From Rhodococcus sp. KRD162 (lineage in GTDB: Bacteria > Actinomycetota > Actinomycetes > Mycobacteriales > Mycobacteriaceae): a stretch of 64,000 nucleotides of DNA. The position numbers and the translations under genes were made by a program. The notes below the pieces were generated by a model. The model was not told the origin of the DNA, searched no databases, and saw only the letters and a list, made by a program, of their open reading frames with translations. The stretch spans positions 1 to 64,000 of the forward strand of contig NZ_JABFAU010000086.1 of assembly GCF_017168335.1 (NCBI RefSeq). The letters are read 5' to 3'. Below are positions 12,729 to 23,000 of this stretch, piece after piece. The first letter of the stretch is position 1; every line of letters begins with the position of its first letter.

Positions 12729-15700
12729 GACGATGTGTCTCCTTCGGTGGTACCGTTCGCGGTCGCCGCTCGGGCCAATGCGGCGCGGTACGCCTGGACG
12801 ATCCGTCGGTGCCGCAGTGGCGACACCCGAGCGGTATCGACGACGAGCATCAACGCGAGCCGATGCTCGGGTGGGTGTATCGAAAACGTTGCCATCAAGG
12901 CGAAATCTGTGTCCTCCTGCGAGAAATGGGAATCGTCGTCCTTCGAACCGAACGTGTGTGTCTTTTCGATGTCCGAAAGACGATGGAAACGAACGAAATT
13001 GAATCCATAGTCGAACAACGGCCCCTTGCCGATCGTCGTCGTGATGTCCACATTCGGGAGGTGTCGATGCGGCATCATGGCGGCCTCTGCACGAGCGCAT
13101 TCCTCGGCTGTCGCAATCGGATCGGCCAGGGCACGCAGCTGCAGTGGCAGCATGTTCAGAAACATTCCGCGGGCATCGACACCGCCCTCGCGCTCGAGTC
13201 GGCCGTTGGCGGTCGTACCGGTGACCAGCTGACGATCGCCGAAGACGTCGGCAAGCGCGTGAACGTGCACCGCCATCGCGAGGTGACGGACGGAAATCCC
13301 TGCAGCTGCGGCACGTTCACGCAGATCATCAGCGTCGATCTCCGTGCGTCGGACGTCTCTGTCGCCGATACCGCGAAGATCGGCCACCCGTCGCGGCCGG
13401 ACGCCGCGCAGGTGCTCCGACCATGCCTGCGAGGTCGCTGAGGACGATCGTGCACGGAGTTCGGCTGCAACGAAGTCGACGAACTTGACCGGTACGGGTG
13501 GATAGTTGGTGTCGTATGCCTGATCTCGTCGGAGCAGAGCATTGTGCCGGTCGATGACCTCGGCCAGTGTCGAGGTCCAACTCCACCCGTCGAGCACGAG
13601 GTGACTGTCGCTGATGATCAATTGGTCCTCTCCGGGTGCGACGCGGACCAGCGTGAGACGAAACAGCGGCGCGCGGGCGAGATCGAACGGACGCACTCGT
13701 TCCGAGGAGACGATCTCGTCGATCAGGGCCTCGGCGTCCGACCCGGCAGGCACCGACACCACCGACAGCGGCGTGACCACATGCCGATGCACCAATTGCA
13801 GTGGCTCCGCCGCACTCCATTCGTCGACCGAGGTGCGTAGCACCTCGTGCCTGCGCATGGTATCGGCGAGTGCCACCCGAAAAGCCAACGGATCGAGCCC
13901 ACCGCGAATACGCACGCTGACCGTGTTGTGGTAGACGCCAACAGTCGAATCGGAAAGGATATGGAACAACATGCCCTGCTGCGCCGCCGACAACGGGTAC
14001 GCATCGGCAACGTCGTACGGAAGGCCATCGCGGACTTCGGCGTCGATCAGCGAGAACGGCTGCAGTTCTTCGTCTTCGGACTCGATTCTCGGCCCACGAT
14101 CGGAAACGAGTTCGGCGAGCTCTCCGAGGCTCGACGCCCCGAGTACATCGGCGATACCGAGTTCGGTTCCACGAGAACGGACATCGCTGACGAGGCGTAC
14201 TGCGAGGATCGAATCGCCACCGTTGGCCAGGAACGAGCGGTCCGCGTCGTACTCTGGCACTCCCAGCGCATCGACGAGCGCGCGCTCGAACCACCCCGTA
14301 GCGGAATCCGATGTGGCACGCCGAACCGATTCCGGCGCGAGCGCAACTGCTTTCAGTGACTCCAGTCGCCGATCGAGCTTGCCGTTCACCGTCATCGGGA
14401 ACTCGCGCACCCGATGGATTCGGTCCGGTATCTCGTAGGCAGCCAAACCGACGGCGGCACCTGCGTACAGATCCCCGCAATCATCGGCGGCGTCGACGAA
14501 GGCGAGCAGACGATTCTCGTGGGCGACGACGCAGGCTCGCCGGACGCCGGGGAGTTGCTCGAAAACGGCTTCGACCCCGGCAGGTTCGATCCGGTGTCCG
14601 CGGACTTTGACCTGGGAGTCGATGCGTCCGTCGACGTACAGTTCGCCTGGCGCGAGCCATCGCCCCTTGTCACCGGTGAGGTAGAGCCGCGAACCAGGAA
14701 GTGCGCCGGGAAACGGATCGGGGACGAAGCGCGAGGCCGTCGCACGAGCGAGTCCGAGATAGCCGAGAGCCAGACCTGCTCCACGAACGGCAATCTGCCC
14801 TTCGAAGCCCCTCGGCAGCGCCCGACCGACCGCATCGACAACGACGACGTCGAGGTGAGAGAGCGATTGTCCTACCTGGACGGCGGAGGCCTCCAGATCG
14901 CAACTGGTGACCACCCGCCATGTCGTGTGGACCGTGGTCTCGGTGGCACCGAGCATGTTGACGACTTCGACGTGATCCGCCGGGTGTTCGACTGCGTCGA
15001 ACCACTGCTGCACGTAGGCGGACGAGACCTGCTCCCCGCCGAGCACCACGCGTCGCAACGACGGCAGAACCGGCCGCGCCCCGATGAGCGATCCGAACGC
15101 CGAGTTCGTCAGCGACACAACGCTGACACGATCTCGATTGAGCCGCACGGCCAGCTCGAAAGGGTCGCGAGCGACGTGCTCGTCGTAGATCACCACGCGT
15201 GCACCGCGAGAGAGCGCCGTCCATATCTCCCAGACACTGAAGTCGAAGGTGAACGCGTGCACTGCGGACACGATGTCGTCCGGCTCGATGATGGAAGCAG
15301 TGGCATCGCGCAGCGCCAGCAGGTTGGCGTGCGTGACCGGAACTCCCTTCGGAGTGCCGGTGGTGCCCGAGGTGAAGATGACGTATGCGGGAAGATCCGA
15401 GACGAGAGTCGGCAGCTCGACGGATGCGGTTTCGGCTACCACCAACGTACGGTCGATCGTGTCGAGACCGAGCGGAGACAGGTTGACGTCGGCGAACACA
15501 CCGGCCTTCGCATTCGACTGGTGGGCAACGGACGCGACGCGGGCTGCTCCGTGACGAGTATCGACCGGAACGTACGCTGCTCCGAGCGCCATGATCGCCG
15601 CCGCCCATGCCACGAACTCGTGGTCACGCTCGACCGACAACAGCACTGTGTCTCCGGGGACCACCCTGTGGTGCGCCAGAACTGCTGCACGCACACGAAT

Positions 15701-17059
15701 TTCCTGAACCAGCTCCGCGCGAGTGAGGACGCGATCCGGCGCTACCAGAGCAACGCGGGAGTCGTCGGCCGAGGACAGCAGCGGCGCGAGAATCGAGGTG
15801 TCGACCGTCGCTCGAGACGTGGGCGCACCTGTGAGACCAACCGAGAATTCTGCGACCGATACGGCCGAATCTGCGTCGAGTGCGTCGAGCAGAACGTCTC
15901 GGATTCCATCGTGTGTCACAGCCGACCAACCGGGCAGGGCTGACTCGATCTGCACCTCCGGTGATCCGTTCGCCGAGATACTCACCGTCAGTGCGGCTTT
16001 CATCTCACCTGTGTGTACCGCGACCGGACGGGCTGTCCCGCCGCCCAGCGAGATCTCGGACCGATCGGCGCTCTGGAGATTGACGAACAGCTCGGTCGGC
16101 AGAAAGAACTCGGGGTCATCCTCGCGCAGGTCAGCGACAACGCCTGCAAAATCGACGTCGGCATGCCCGCTCGCATTCTCGATCAACGCGTCGATACGGC
16201 TACGAACAGTGCCGAGGCTGTCGTTCTCGAAGATCTCGACGACCAACGGCACCGTGCTCACAAATGGCCCGACCACGTCGAATTCCTCGACCTCCCGTCG
16301 GTTGGCCAGTGGGACCGACATGCACAGAACTTCCGTGCCGAGAAGTCTCGACAGCGTGACGGCCACTGCGGCGAACCAGCTCGAGGCGTCACGGCGGCCG
16401 GCATCCACCGATGCGCGGCTGACGAGGGGTTCACCGGGCTCGGATGGCCGCCAGGCCCGGCGATAGGGCACCGTCGACAGGTAGTCGGTCCACCACGACC
16501 TCGACGAGCGGCGCACGCGCGCCACATCGAGGTACCGCGGCCGAGCCCGAGTCGAGAACGCACCGGGTTCGGCGAGCTCCCGGGCGACGTCTGCGATCAG
16601 AAGCGAGACGGAATGGCCGTCGATCACGGCGTGGTGAAACACCATCGCGATACGGTCCGACCAGCCCTCTCGGCGAAAGAGAGCCACACGCGCCAACGGC
16701 CCACTCGACCACCCACGAGCAAGCAGTTCCGCGGTGGCGGCGTCGATGTCGTCCACGACAACGATCTCGGGAACGATTGGGCCGACAGGCTCGAGCGCGA
16801 GGCCGGAGTCGTCCGCGTCGACGATGCGCGTGGCGAACACCTCATGTGTTGCGATGACCTCGAGGATCGCCGCGAGGACGCTTTCGCTGTTTCCACCATC
16901 CAGATCGAACACACACGGGACCGAATACGCTGTCTCCGGTGCGGCGCAATGCGCTCTCCAGAGCCGTTCCTGATAAGGGCTCGGTGCCCGCTGATCTGCT
17001 GCACGCCTCTCGTCGACGACCGTATCTGCGACGGCGAGGAGGAGATCGATGTCGCTCAC
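12725..17059 (-). CDS. NRPS3: C-A-T-C
   Basis: A 1444-residue synthetase. First C domain (about 1-430) with HHAVIDG (His142); A domain with FTSGTTGTPK (about residue 570), LYLTGD and NGKLDRR; carrier Ser950 in NGGDSI; second C domain (about 1010-1430) with SHLVLDG, where the first His is Ser but the catalytic His1153 is kept. The hand-derived A-domain code is D-F-W-S-V-G-M-V-H-K, two conservative changes from the classic threonine code, so Thr is the likely substrate. The start is GTG, overlapping the NRPS2 stop (GTGA). The terminal C domain has no A domain after it on this protein; it should either serve NRPS4 in trans or act in release. Confidence 0.92.
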   Translation of the reverse strand: MSDIDLLLAVADTVVDERRAADQRAPSPYQERLWRAHCAAPETAYSVPCVFDLDGGNSESVLAAILEVIATHEVFATRIVDADDSGLALEPVGPIVPEIVVVDDIDAATAELLARGWSSGPLARVALFRREGWSDRIAMVFHHAVIDGHSVSLLIADVARELAEPGAFSTRARPRYLDVARVRRSSRSWWTDYLSTVPYRRAWRPSEPGEPLVSRASVDAGRRDASSWFAAVAVTLSRLLGTEVLCMSVPLANRREVEEFDVVGPFVSTVPLVVEIFENDSLGTVRSRIDALIENASGHADVDFAGVVADLREDDPEFFLPTELFVNLQSADRSEISLGGGTARPVAVHTGEMKAALTVSISANGSPEVQIESALPGWSAVTHDGIRDVLLDALDADSAVSVAEFSVGLTGAPTSRATVDTSILAPLLSSADDSRVALVAPDRVLTRAELVQEIRVRAAVLAHHRVVPGDTVLLSVERDHEFVAWAAAIMALGAAYVPVDTRHGAARVASVAHQSNAKAGVFADVNLSPLGLDTIDRTLVVAETASVELPTLVSDLPAYVIFTSGTTGTPKGVPVTHANLLALRDATASIIEPDDIVSAVHAFTFDFSVWEIWTALSRGARVVIYDEHVARDPFELAVRLNRDRVSVVSLTNSAFGSLIGARPVLPSLRRVVLGGEQVSSAYVQQWFDAVEHPADHVEVVNMLGATETTVHTTWRVVTSCDLEASAVQVGQSLSHLDVVVVDAVGRALPRGFEGQIAVRGAGLALGYLGLARATASRFVPDPFPGALPGSRLYLTGDKGRWLAPGELYVDGRIDSQVKVRGHRIEPAGVEAVFEQLPGVRRACVVAHENRLLAFVDAADDCGDLYAGAAVGLAAYEIPDRIHRVREFPMTVNGKLDRRLESLKAVALAPESVRRATSDSATGWFERALVDALGVPEYDADRSFLANGGDSILAVRLVSDVRSRGTELGIADVLGASSLGELAELVSDRGPRIESEDEELQPFSLIDAEVRDGLPYDVADAYPLSAAQQGMLFHILSDSTVGVYHNTVSVRIRGGLDPLAFRVALADTMRRHEVLRTSVDEWSAAEPLQLVHRHVVTPLSVVSVPAGSDAEALIDEIVSSERVRPFDLARAPLFRLTLVRVAPGEDQLIISDSHLVLDGWSWTSTLAEVIDRHNALLRRDQAYDTNYPPVPVKFVDFVAAELRARSSSATSQAWSEHLRGVRPRRVADLRGIGDRDVRRTEIDADDLRERAAAAGISVRHLAMAVHVHALADVFGDRQLVTGTTANGRLEREGGVDARGMFLNMLPLQLRALADPIATAEECARAEAAMMPHRHLPNVDITTTIGKGPLFDYGFNFVRFHRLSDIEKTHTFGSKDDDSHFSQEDTDFALMATFSIHPPEHRLALMLVVDTARVSPLRHRRIVQAYRAALARAATANGTTEGDTSS

Positions 17060-19152
17060 CGTTTCGCCTCGTTCAACGATGCGGCCATGCGGTCCAGGTG
17101 GGCGACGTCGACGCGCTCGAGAAGTAGATCCTCGTGTTCCCCAAGGGTGTCACGTTGCTTGAAATCATGCAGCGAGACATCCACTTTGAGGATACGACGG
17201 TACAGCGCGACGATCTTGAGCTGCTTCATCGAATCGCCGCCGAGCGCAACGATGGACGACGACCGAGTCGGCTCGGATCCGAGCACGGAGGTCCAGATCG
17301 TCTCTAGCACGCGGTGCGGTGCTGCGGATGCTTCGGCTGCCGCAGTCGGTTCGAGGTCTTCCGGTATCGCCTGCCGGTCCGCAGGCCGGGCAAGGGCGGA
17401 TACGTCGACCTTGCCCACTTCGGTGCGAGGGATTTCCGGCACCCACCGCACTCGGCTGGTGCGCAATTCACGTCGCCAGGTGGTGCCGACTCGTTCTCGC
17501 ACCGATTCGACCACGTCGTCCCGTTGCGACGACGGGCATTCGATGACGACCTCGATCACGCCGTCGACCAGGACCACAGCGGCGCTCGTCACCCCTGGCA
17601 CAACGGAAATATCGTTGCGCAGAGCCTCGAGATCGACGCGGACTCCGTTCACCTTCACTTCCGCGTCGGCGCGTCCGAGGTAGACCAGGCCGTCCGACGT
17701 TGCTCGTACGCGGTCTCCGGTCGCGTACATCCTGGCACCCCGACCGGTACCGCAGTCCACTGCCATCGGCAGGAACGAGGACGCGGTACGACGCGTGTCG
17801 CTGTGGTAGCCGCGTGCAACGCTGTCGCCCGAGATGTGCAGGGTACCGACAGCGCCGACGGGAACGGCGGTGAGCTCGTCATCGAGTACGACTGCGACCG
17901 AACCGCGAATAGCGCTCCCGATGGGAGTGCGGTCGCGTCGGTGGTCGACCTCGCTCAACCACGTTGCGTTGGAGGTGCATTCGGACGGTCCGTACAGGTT
18001 GACGATACGTACGCCCGGCCACAGGGCCCGGGTACGGTCGACAAGACCAGGGTCGAGCGCCTCGCCCCCGAGCAGTAGCGTTCCCTTGGATCTGATCGGA
18101 CGTCGGGTCGCGACATCCAGGAACTGATTCCACACCGCCGGCACCGTGTTGATCGACACGTTGTCGATCGCGGTAGCTCGGTCGATCTCCCGTAGGACGT
18201 CCCCGGACTCGGGCAGCGCCACCGTTCCTCCGGCAGTGAGCTGGCCCCATATCTGTTTGACGATGGCGTCGAACTCGGGAGCACTGAGGACCGGCATGGT
18301 CACGCCAGGGCCGCAGAGGTTTTCGGCCTCGAGAAACGCACAGTAGGCCGACAGCTGCGGTCGTTCGACGATGATCGCCTTGGGCTTCCCCGAAGTACCC
18401 GATGTGAACTGCACGTACGCGGCGCCAGAGTTCGACGTTCGGTCGAACTCGCCCGAGGGCGACTCCATGCCGGACGCGATGGTCGACGCTGCACGGGCAT
18501 AACCGGATTCGTCGTCGGCGGACAACAACAGATATGCGCGACCCGAGATCACGACTCCGAGCAGGTTCACCACCGAGCCGATCGACCGGTCGAATCGCAC
18601 CGCAACCACCTGAGCGGCGCGCGACGCGTCGAGCTCGTCGGCTCGCGCCTCGGCGGCGCGCACCAGGTCGGCGTAGTCCAGCGTTTCGGCGACCGACCGA
18701 ACCGCAGTGCGGCCGGGTGTGGTTCGCGCGTGTGTGCGGATACGTTCGACGACATCGACGTGCTCGAAGTTGCCGGCCGCGGGCGGGAACTCGTGACCGG
18801 CGACGTCCTCACCGAGTGCGCGTGCTGTTTCGGTCGCTATCGAAGACGCGACAACCGAATCGAGTCTCCACTGGTCTACCTGGCCGGAGACCTCAACTCG
18901 ATCGGATGTGGCCGTGATGGTGAGGTCACCGACCTCCACCATCCAACCGGAGCCGGTGCGTATCGTCCGCAGCGAACCAATAGCGCCTTGTCCCAACAGA
19001 AACGGGGTCAGGGCAGCGCGGACGGCAGTCTCGGCAGCTTCGGCGGAGACGTTGGCCACATGGGCCGACACCCCGTTCCGCTGACGGTCGACGCCGCCGT
19101 CGACTGCGATCCAGGCCCCGGCCAAACGAGCGAACACCGTATCGGCGGTCAT
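17056..19152 (-). CDS. NRPS2: stand-alone A-T with unusual N-terminal extension
   Basis: A 698-residue protein. The A domain starts near residue 140 and has FTSGTSGKPK (about 249), NLYGPSE, MYATGD and the A10 region RTEVGKVD. The carrier serine is Ser641 in LGGDSM. The hand-aligned pocket code is D-A-K-N-L-G-L-S-N-K; Lys at position 239 is known from Glu-activating domains, so an acidic side chain (Asp, Glu or aminoadipate) is plausible. The first 130 or so residues show no NRPS motif and may be a docking or interface element for the C domain ending NRPS1. The ATG at 19152 overlaps the oxygenase stop (ATGA). This is probably module 3, with its C domain on NRPS1. Confidence 0.85.
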   Translation of the reverse strand: MTADTVFARLAGAWIAVDGGVDRQRNGVSAHVANVSAEAAETAVRAALTPFLLGQGAIGSLRTIRTGSGWMVEVGDLTITATSDRVEVSGQVDQWRLDSVVASSIATETARALGEDVAGHEFPPAAGNFEHVDVVERIRTHARTTPGRTAVRSVAETLDYADLVRAAEARADELDASRAAQVVAVRFDRSIGSVVNLLGVVISGRAYLLLSADDESGYARAASTIASGMESPSGEFDRTSNSGAAYVQFTSGTSGKPKAIIVERPQLSAYCAFLEAENLCGPGVTMPVLSAPEFDAIVKQIWGQLTAGGTVALPESGDVLREIDRATAIDNVSINTVPAVWNQFLDVATRRPIRSKGTLLLGGEALDPGLVDRTRALWPGVRIVNLYGPSECTSNATWLSEVDHRRDRTPIGSAIRGSVAVVLDDELTAVPVGAVGTLHISGDSVARGYHSDTRRTASSFLPMAVDCGTGRGARMYATGDRVRATSDGLVYLGRADAEVKVNGVRVDLEALRNDISVVPGVTSAAVVLVDGVIEVVIECPSSQRDDVVESVRERVGTTWRRELRTSRVRWVPEIPRTEVGKVDVSALARPADRQAIPEDLEPTAAAEASAAPHRVLETIWTSVLGSEPTRSSSIVALGGDSMKQLKIVALYRRILKVDVSLHDFKQRDTLGEHEDLLLERVDVAHLDRMAASLNEAKR

Positions 19153-20066
19153 GCCCAACTCCCCTCTCCGGTCATGCACACCCGCACCTCCCGGAAGCCG
19201 GTGTACGGCTGCCGTCCGTGCGCGAAGCGGCGATTGTCGACGATGGTCAGATCTCCTGCCGACCAGGGCACGGTGATGGACGTCGCGTCGACGGCATCAC
19301 GCACCGCGTCGATGTCGGATTCGACGAACGGCGTACCGTCACCGAGCAGAGTGTTCTTGGGAATTCCGTCCTCACCCACGACGTCGAGCAAGTCCTCTCG
19401 CACCCCTGAAGGCAGCGTGCGCACGTTGAACGCGACCATCTGGTTGAACCAGGACTCGACTCCACCGTCGCAGATTCGGTATGCAGGTAGCGTCCACGAC
19501 GACGTGACGACGTCACCGTCGATCGCTATGTCCTCTCCGCGTCGGGCGGCAGCATCGACAAGCTCGGCCTCGTCGTTCACGCCGTACGCGCTGCGCCAGT
19601 CGGTACCCAGAACCGGGTGAAATGCTCGCCTGTATCGGATGCCGAGGAGCCGGAGACGCTCGGCGAGCGCGCTCGGGATCCGCTCGGCAACCTCGACCGT
19701 CGATGCCAGAGGAGTCGCCCCGCCCGAACGGGCAGGCTGCACGCAGCAGAATGCGAGGTAGAGCGGCCAGGTCCGCGAGTAGGCCATCTCCGAATGCAGA
19801 TCGATCGCGTACTCCGCCGGGAAATCCGTGGACGAGTACACGTTCCCGTCGATTCTGGTCCGTGGCGTCACGCCACCGCGGTACTCGATAGGCGGAGCAC
19901 CGGTCACGGTTTCGGTGATCGCGTCGAACTCGGTGACAAACTCTCCGAGACCCCGCAGACGCAGTACGCCCTCGATAGCCAGAATCTCGCGGAGCTCGAG
20001 TAGATGAGAGTCGATCCACGCCGTCGCGTCGGTTCCGACGTCGATGGCCGTGCTGGTGGTGGTCAA
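19149..20066 (-). CDS. TauD/TfdA-type Fe(II)/2-oxoglutarate oxygenase
   Basis: A 305-residue non-haem iron oxygenase. The iron ligands are His91 and Glu93 in DLHSEMAY and the distal His283 in NRRFAHGRQ; the 2-oxoglutarate-binding Arg is likely in FREVRV. The HxE variant of HxD is found in TauD-like enzymes of NRPS clusters such as the SyrP group, which hydroxylate an amino acid while it is bound to a carrier domain. The gene lies exactly between NRPS1, which ends in a C domain, and the A-T gene that should complete that module, so the aminoacyl-T of NRPS2 is the best substrate guess. It starts with TTG and is translationally coupled to NRPS1. Confidence 0.85.
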   Translation of the reverse strand: MTTTSTAIDVGTDATAWIDSHLLELREILAIEGVLRLRGLGEFVTEFDAITETVTGAPPIEYRGGVTPRTRIDGNVYSSTDFPAEYAIDLHSEMAYSRTWPLYLAFCCVQPARSGGATPLASTVEVAERIPSALAERLRLLGIRYRRAFHPVLGTDWRSAYGVNDEAELVDAAARRGEDIAIDGDVVTSSWTLPAYRICDGGVESWFNQMVAFNVRTLPSGVREDLLDVVGEDGIPKNTLLGDGTPFVESDIDAVRDAVDATSITVPWSAGDLTIVDNRRFAHGRQPYTGFREVRVCMTGEGSWA

Positions 20067-23000
20067 CGTGTGCTCCTCGGTGCAGAGTCGGCAGTGGTGG
20101 TGATGGGCTGATCGAGAACGAGTTGCGCCGTGGAATCGGAAGGCTCTGCGAGGTGGCTCAGGATCGCGAGGAGATCGCCGAGAGTGCGGTGGCCGTCGTG
20201 CTGGGACACCTGTTCGAGATCGCAGTTGAGAGTCACCTCGATGCCCGATGCGGCACCGTGGTCGATCACCGATGCGGTCAGTGCGAGACCAGTGCGTTCA
20301 CGGGTCGACACGACATCGACAGGACGACCGAGAAACTCTGCGGCCGCACCGGTTCCTCGCGCATCGTCGACGATCACTGCGGTCTCGTACATCGCACCGA
20401 CACCGACCATGACGACTTCGGCCGGGTCGTGTTCGTGGTCCTCGGATCCGGGCTCCGTACGCAGAGCGCTGTGCATGGACTTCAGCAGAACGTCCCGATT
20501 TGCAGGCAATCGCACGTCGAGCGTGCGAGTTTCGATGTACATGCCGGGCGAATCGTCATGACCGGCAGGACGGTGTTGCCCGACGGTGCCGAAACGCACG
20601 TGGGGTCCGGATCGACCGAGCAGCAGTGCCCAGCCGGCATGCACCAGCGACGCAAGCGTGACGCCGTGTCGGGCGGCGGCTCTCCGCAGCTGCCGGGCAG
20701 CCCTCGGTTCGATCGAGCGAGTCAAGTCGATGTTGCCGAATCCCGCCTCGGGTGCATCGTGATCGAACGGTGGCAGCAGCGTGGCCGAAGAACGATCGAG
20801 TGAAGGGGACCGCTCTCGATTCGCCGACACCACCATGTGCAGGAGCATCCGGTGATCCGCTTCGGTCGAGACCGGACGACCCAGGTAGCAATCATCGATG
20901 TGCTGCAACAACATCCGCACAGTCCATCCGTCCGCGACGAGATGGTGAAAGGTCAGGGCCAACACGCCGTCCGAGACAGTGGCCCGAAACAGCGCTGAAC
21001 CTTTTGCTAGAGAATCAATTTCGGCTCCTGCATCGAATGCGTCGTGCACGACGACCGGTTCTGTGTGTGCTCGCACCACCAAGATCGGATCGGCAAGTCC
21101 TTCCCACACGATGTCGCTACGGAAAAGCGGCATCACCGCAACCGCCGATCTCACGGCTGCACAGAGGCGGTCGATCTCGACGCCCTCCGGCAATCCCAGA
21201 ACGATCTGCTCGACGTAGGCAGCACCGGGATCGGACCCGCTGCGAAGGTACATCGCCTCCTGTACCTCGGTGAGCGGCGCGAGGGCTACGACGGGACCGG
21301 CAGCAAGAACGTCGTCGATGGTGTTGCCACGAAGATCGACAGCACACAGGCCAGCCTCGACCGCTATCGGCCGAGCCGTCGACGCAGCCGTCAGTGCCGC
21401 GACGATCGCGTCCGCGACCGATTCCGCCGACGCAGCGTCGACGTGTTCGACCGCCACGACGAATTCTCCTCCACAGAACCAGGCGTCGATTTGTACGGCG
21501 ACCGGTCTCGCAGCGTGAGCGGCACGTAGGTATCCCTCGCCGTACACAACCGCCGAGCCCGTCCGATCCTCGTCGAGTCGCCCCACGTAGTTCACACCGA
21601 GGTGCGGACGCAGACCGGGACACGGGTCGGTCCCGAGGACGTACCGCAACACCGCGGGTAGTTGGCCGGTTGTGCCGAGAAATGTTCGTCTCGAGCGGAT
21701 CTCGGCGATCTGCTCTCCCGGTGTCGCGGGGTGCACCGGAACGGCCGACAATCCGGTGAACCACCCGACGGTTCGGGTGAGATCGATACCCTGCGCGCCG
21801 AGCTCACGCCCGTGCGTCTCGACTTCGATGACGACCTGCGATGCGCCCGTGTTTTCGGAGTACGCCGTGACCGCCGCCGACTGCAGGATCTCCTCGACAC
21901 TGGCCCCGATGGCTGCCGTCGCCGCGTCGATGACCGCAGTTGGAACACTTCGCCGCGCCGAGACCGCACCACCCTCGGTACCCGGGTCGATACGTCCGAC
22001 ATCAGCGTCCGCCACCGCCGATCCTCGATACGCCGCGCGGCATCGCTCGTACGCGCCGGGCGCGCTCGCCTCGGAAGCCAGCCATTGCACCCACTCGTGC
22101 ACGCTGGTGTGTTCGGCAGGAAGTCGAGCGTCGCGGTTGCGGTCGGTGATGACCTCCAACAGATCGCCCGCAACGATGTGCAGCGATACGACATCCATGA
22201 CGAGGTGGTGCGCCAGCACGATGATCGTGGCCGTGCCCGTGTCCACCGCTCGGACGACGCCGAAGCCGATCGGAGTGCCGTTGTCGATGCCGACTCGGCA
22301 GGTCAGCATGTTGAACACGCGCTTGCACGCGTTCGTCACTTCGAGTTCAACAGTGTCGAAGAAGAACAGAACAGGGGATGATTCGCCGAGAACGAACTCC
22401 AGAATCGAGTCCGATCGTTCGAGGCGGACGCGAAGCATGGGGTGTACGCGAAGCACCTCGGCTACTGCCGCGTCCACGCGGGTACTGTCTGGCAGAAAGT
22501 CCAGATCGAGTCGAACTGCCATGTTCCACTGCGAGATCGGCTCGCTCGACACGCGGTCTGCGAACCAGTGCACTGCAGGTGGCAGAAGACGACTGCGATT
22601 CGGCTGAGTGCCGAGCGCCATGGCGGAGGGGTCGAGGGATGCCGTTGCCACCAGGGCATCGACGGTGCCATCGGCGAGGGCTACCTGTACGTCGAGGACG
22701 ACACCACTTCGCCGCACTATCGCCGCCAGTTCCAGTGCACGCAGCGAATCGCCTCCGGCGGAAACGAACCCGGTGTTGCGATCGGTCACGCCGATGACCT
22801 CCCGCACCGCCGAGGTGACGATCCCATCGATGTCAGCGGCGTCGCCAGGGTCACTCACTGCCGACGTGGCAGCGAGAATCCGCGTGCGCAACGCACCGTC
22901 GTCCACTTTCCCGTTTCGGGTCAGCGGCAGCTCGGGGATCACGTGCACGCGCGCGGGCACCAGATGGGAAGGCAGGGTCGATCCCATCGCCGCACGAACG

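Noticed and set aside
14414..17683. Two long plus-strand open frames inside the NRPS region
   Set aside because: They lie opposite NRPS3 and NRPS2, whose domain motifs are intact. Their translations are Arg/Gly-rich and lack structure.
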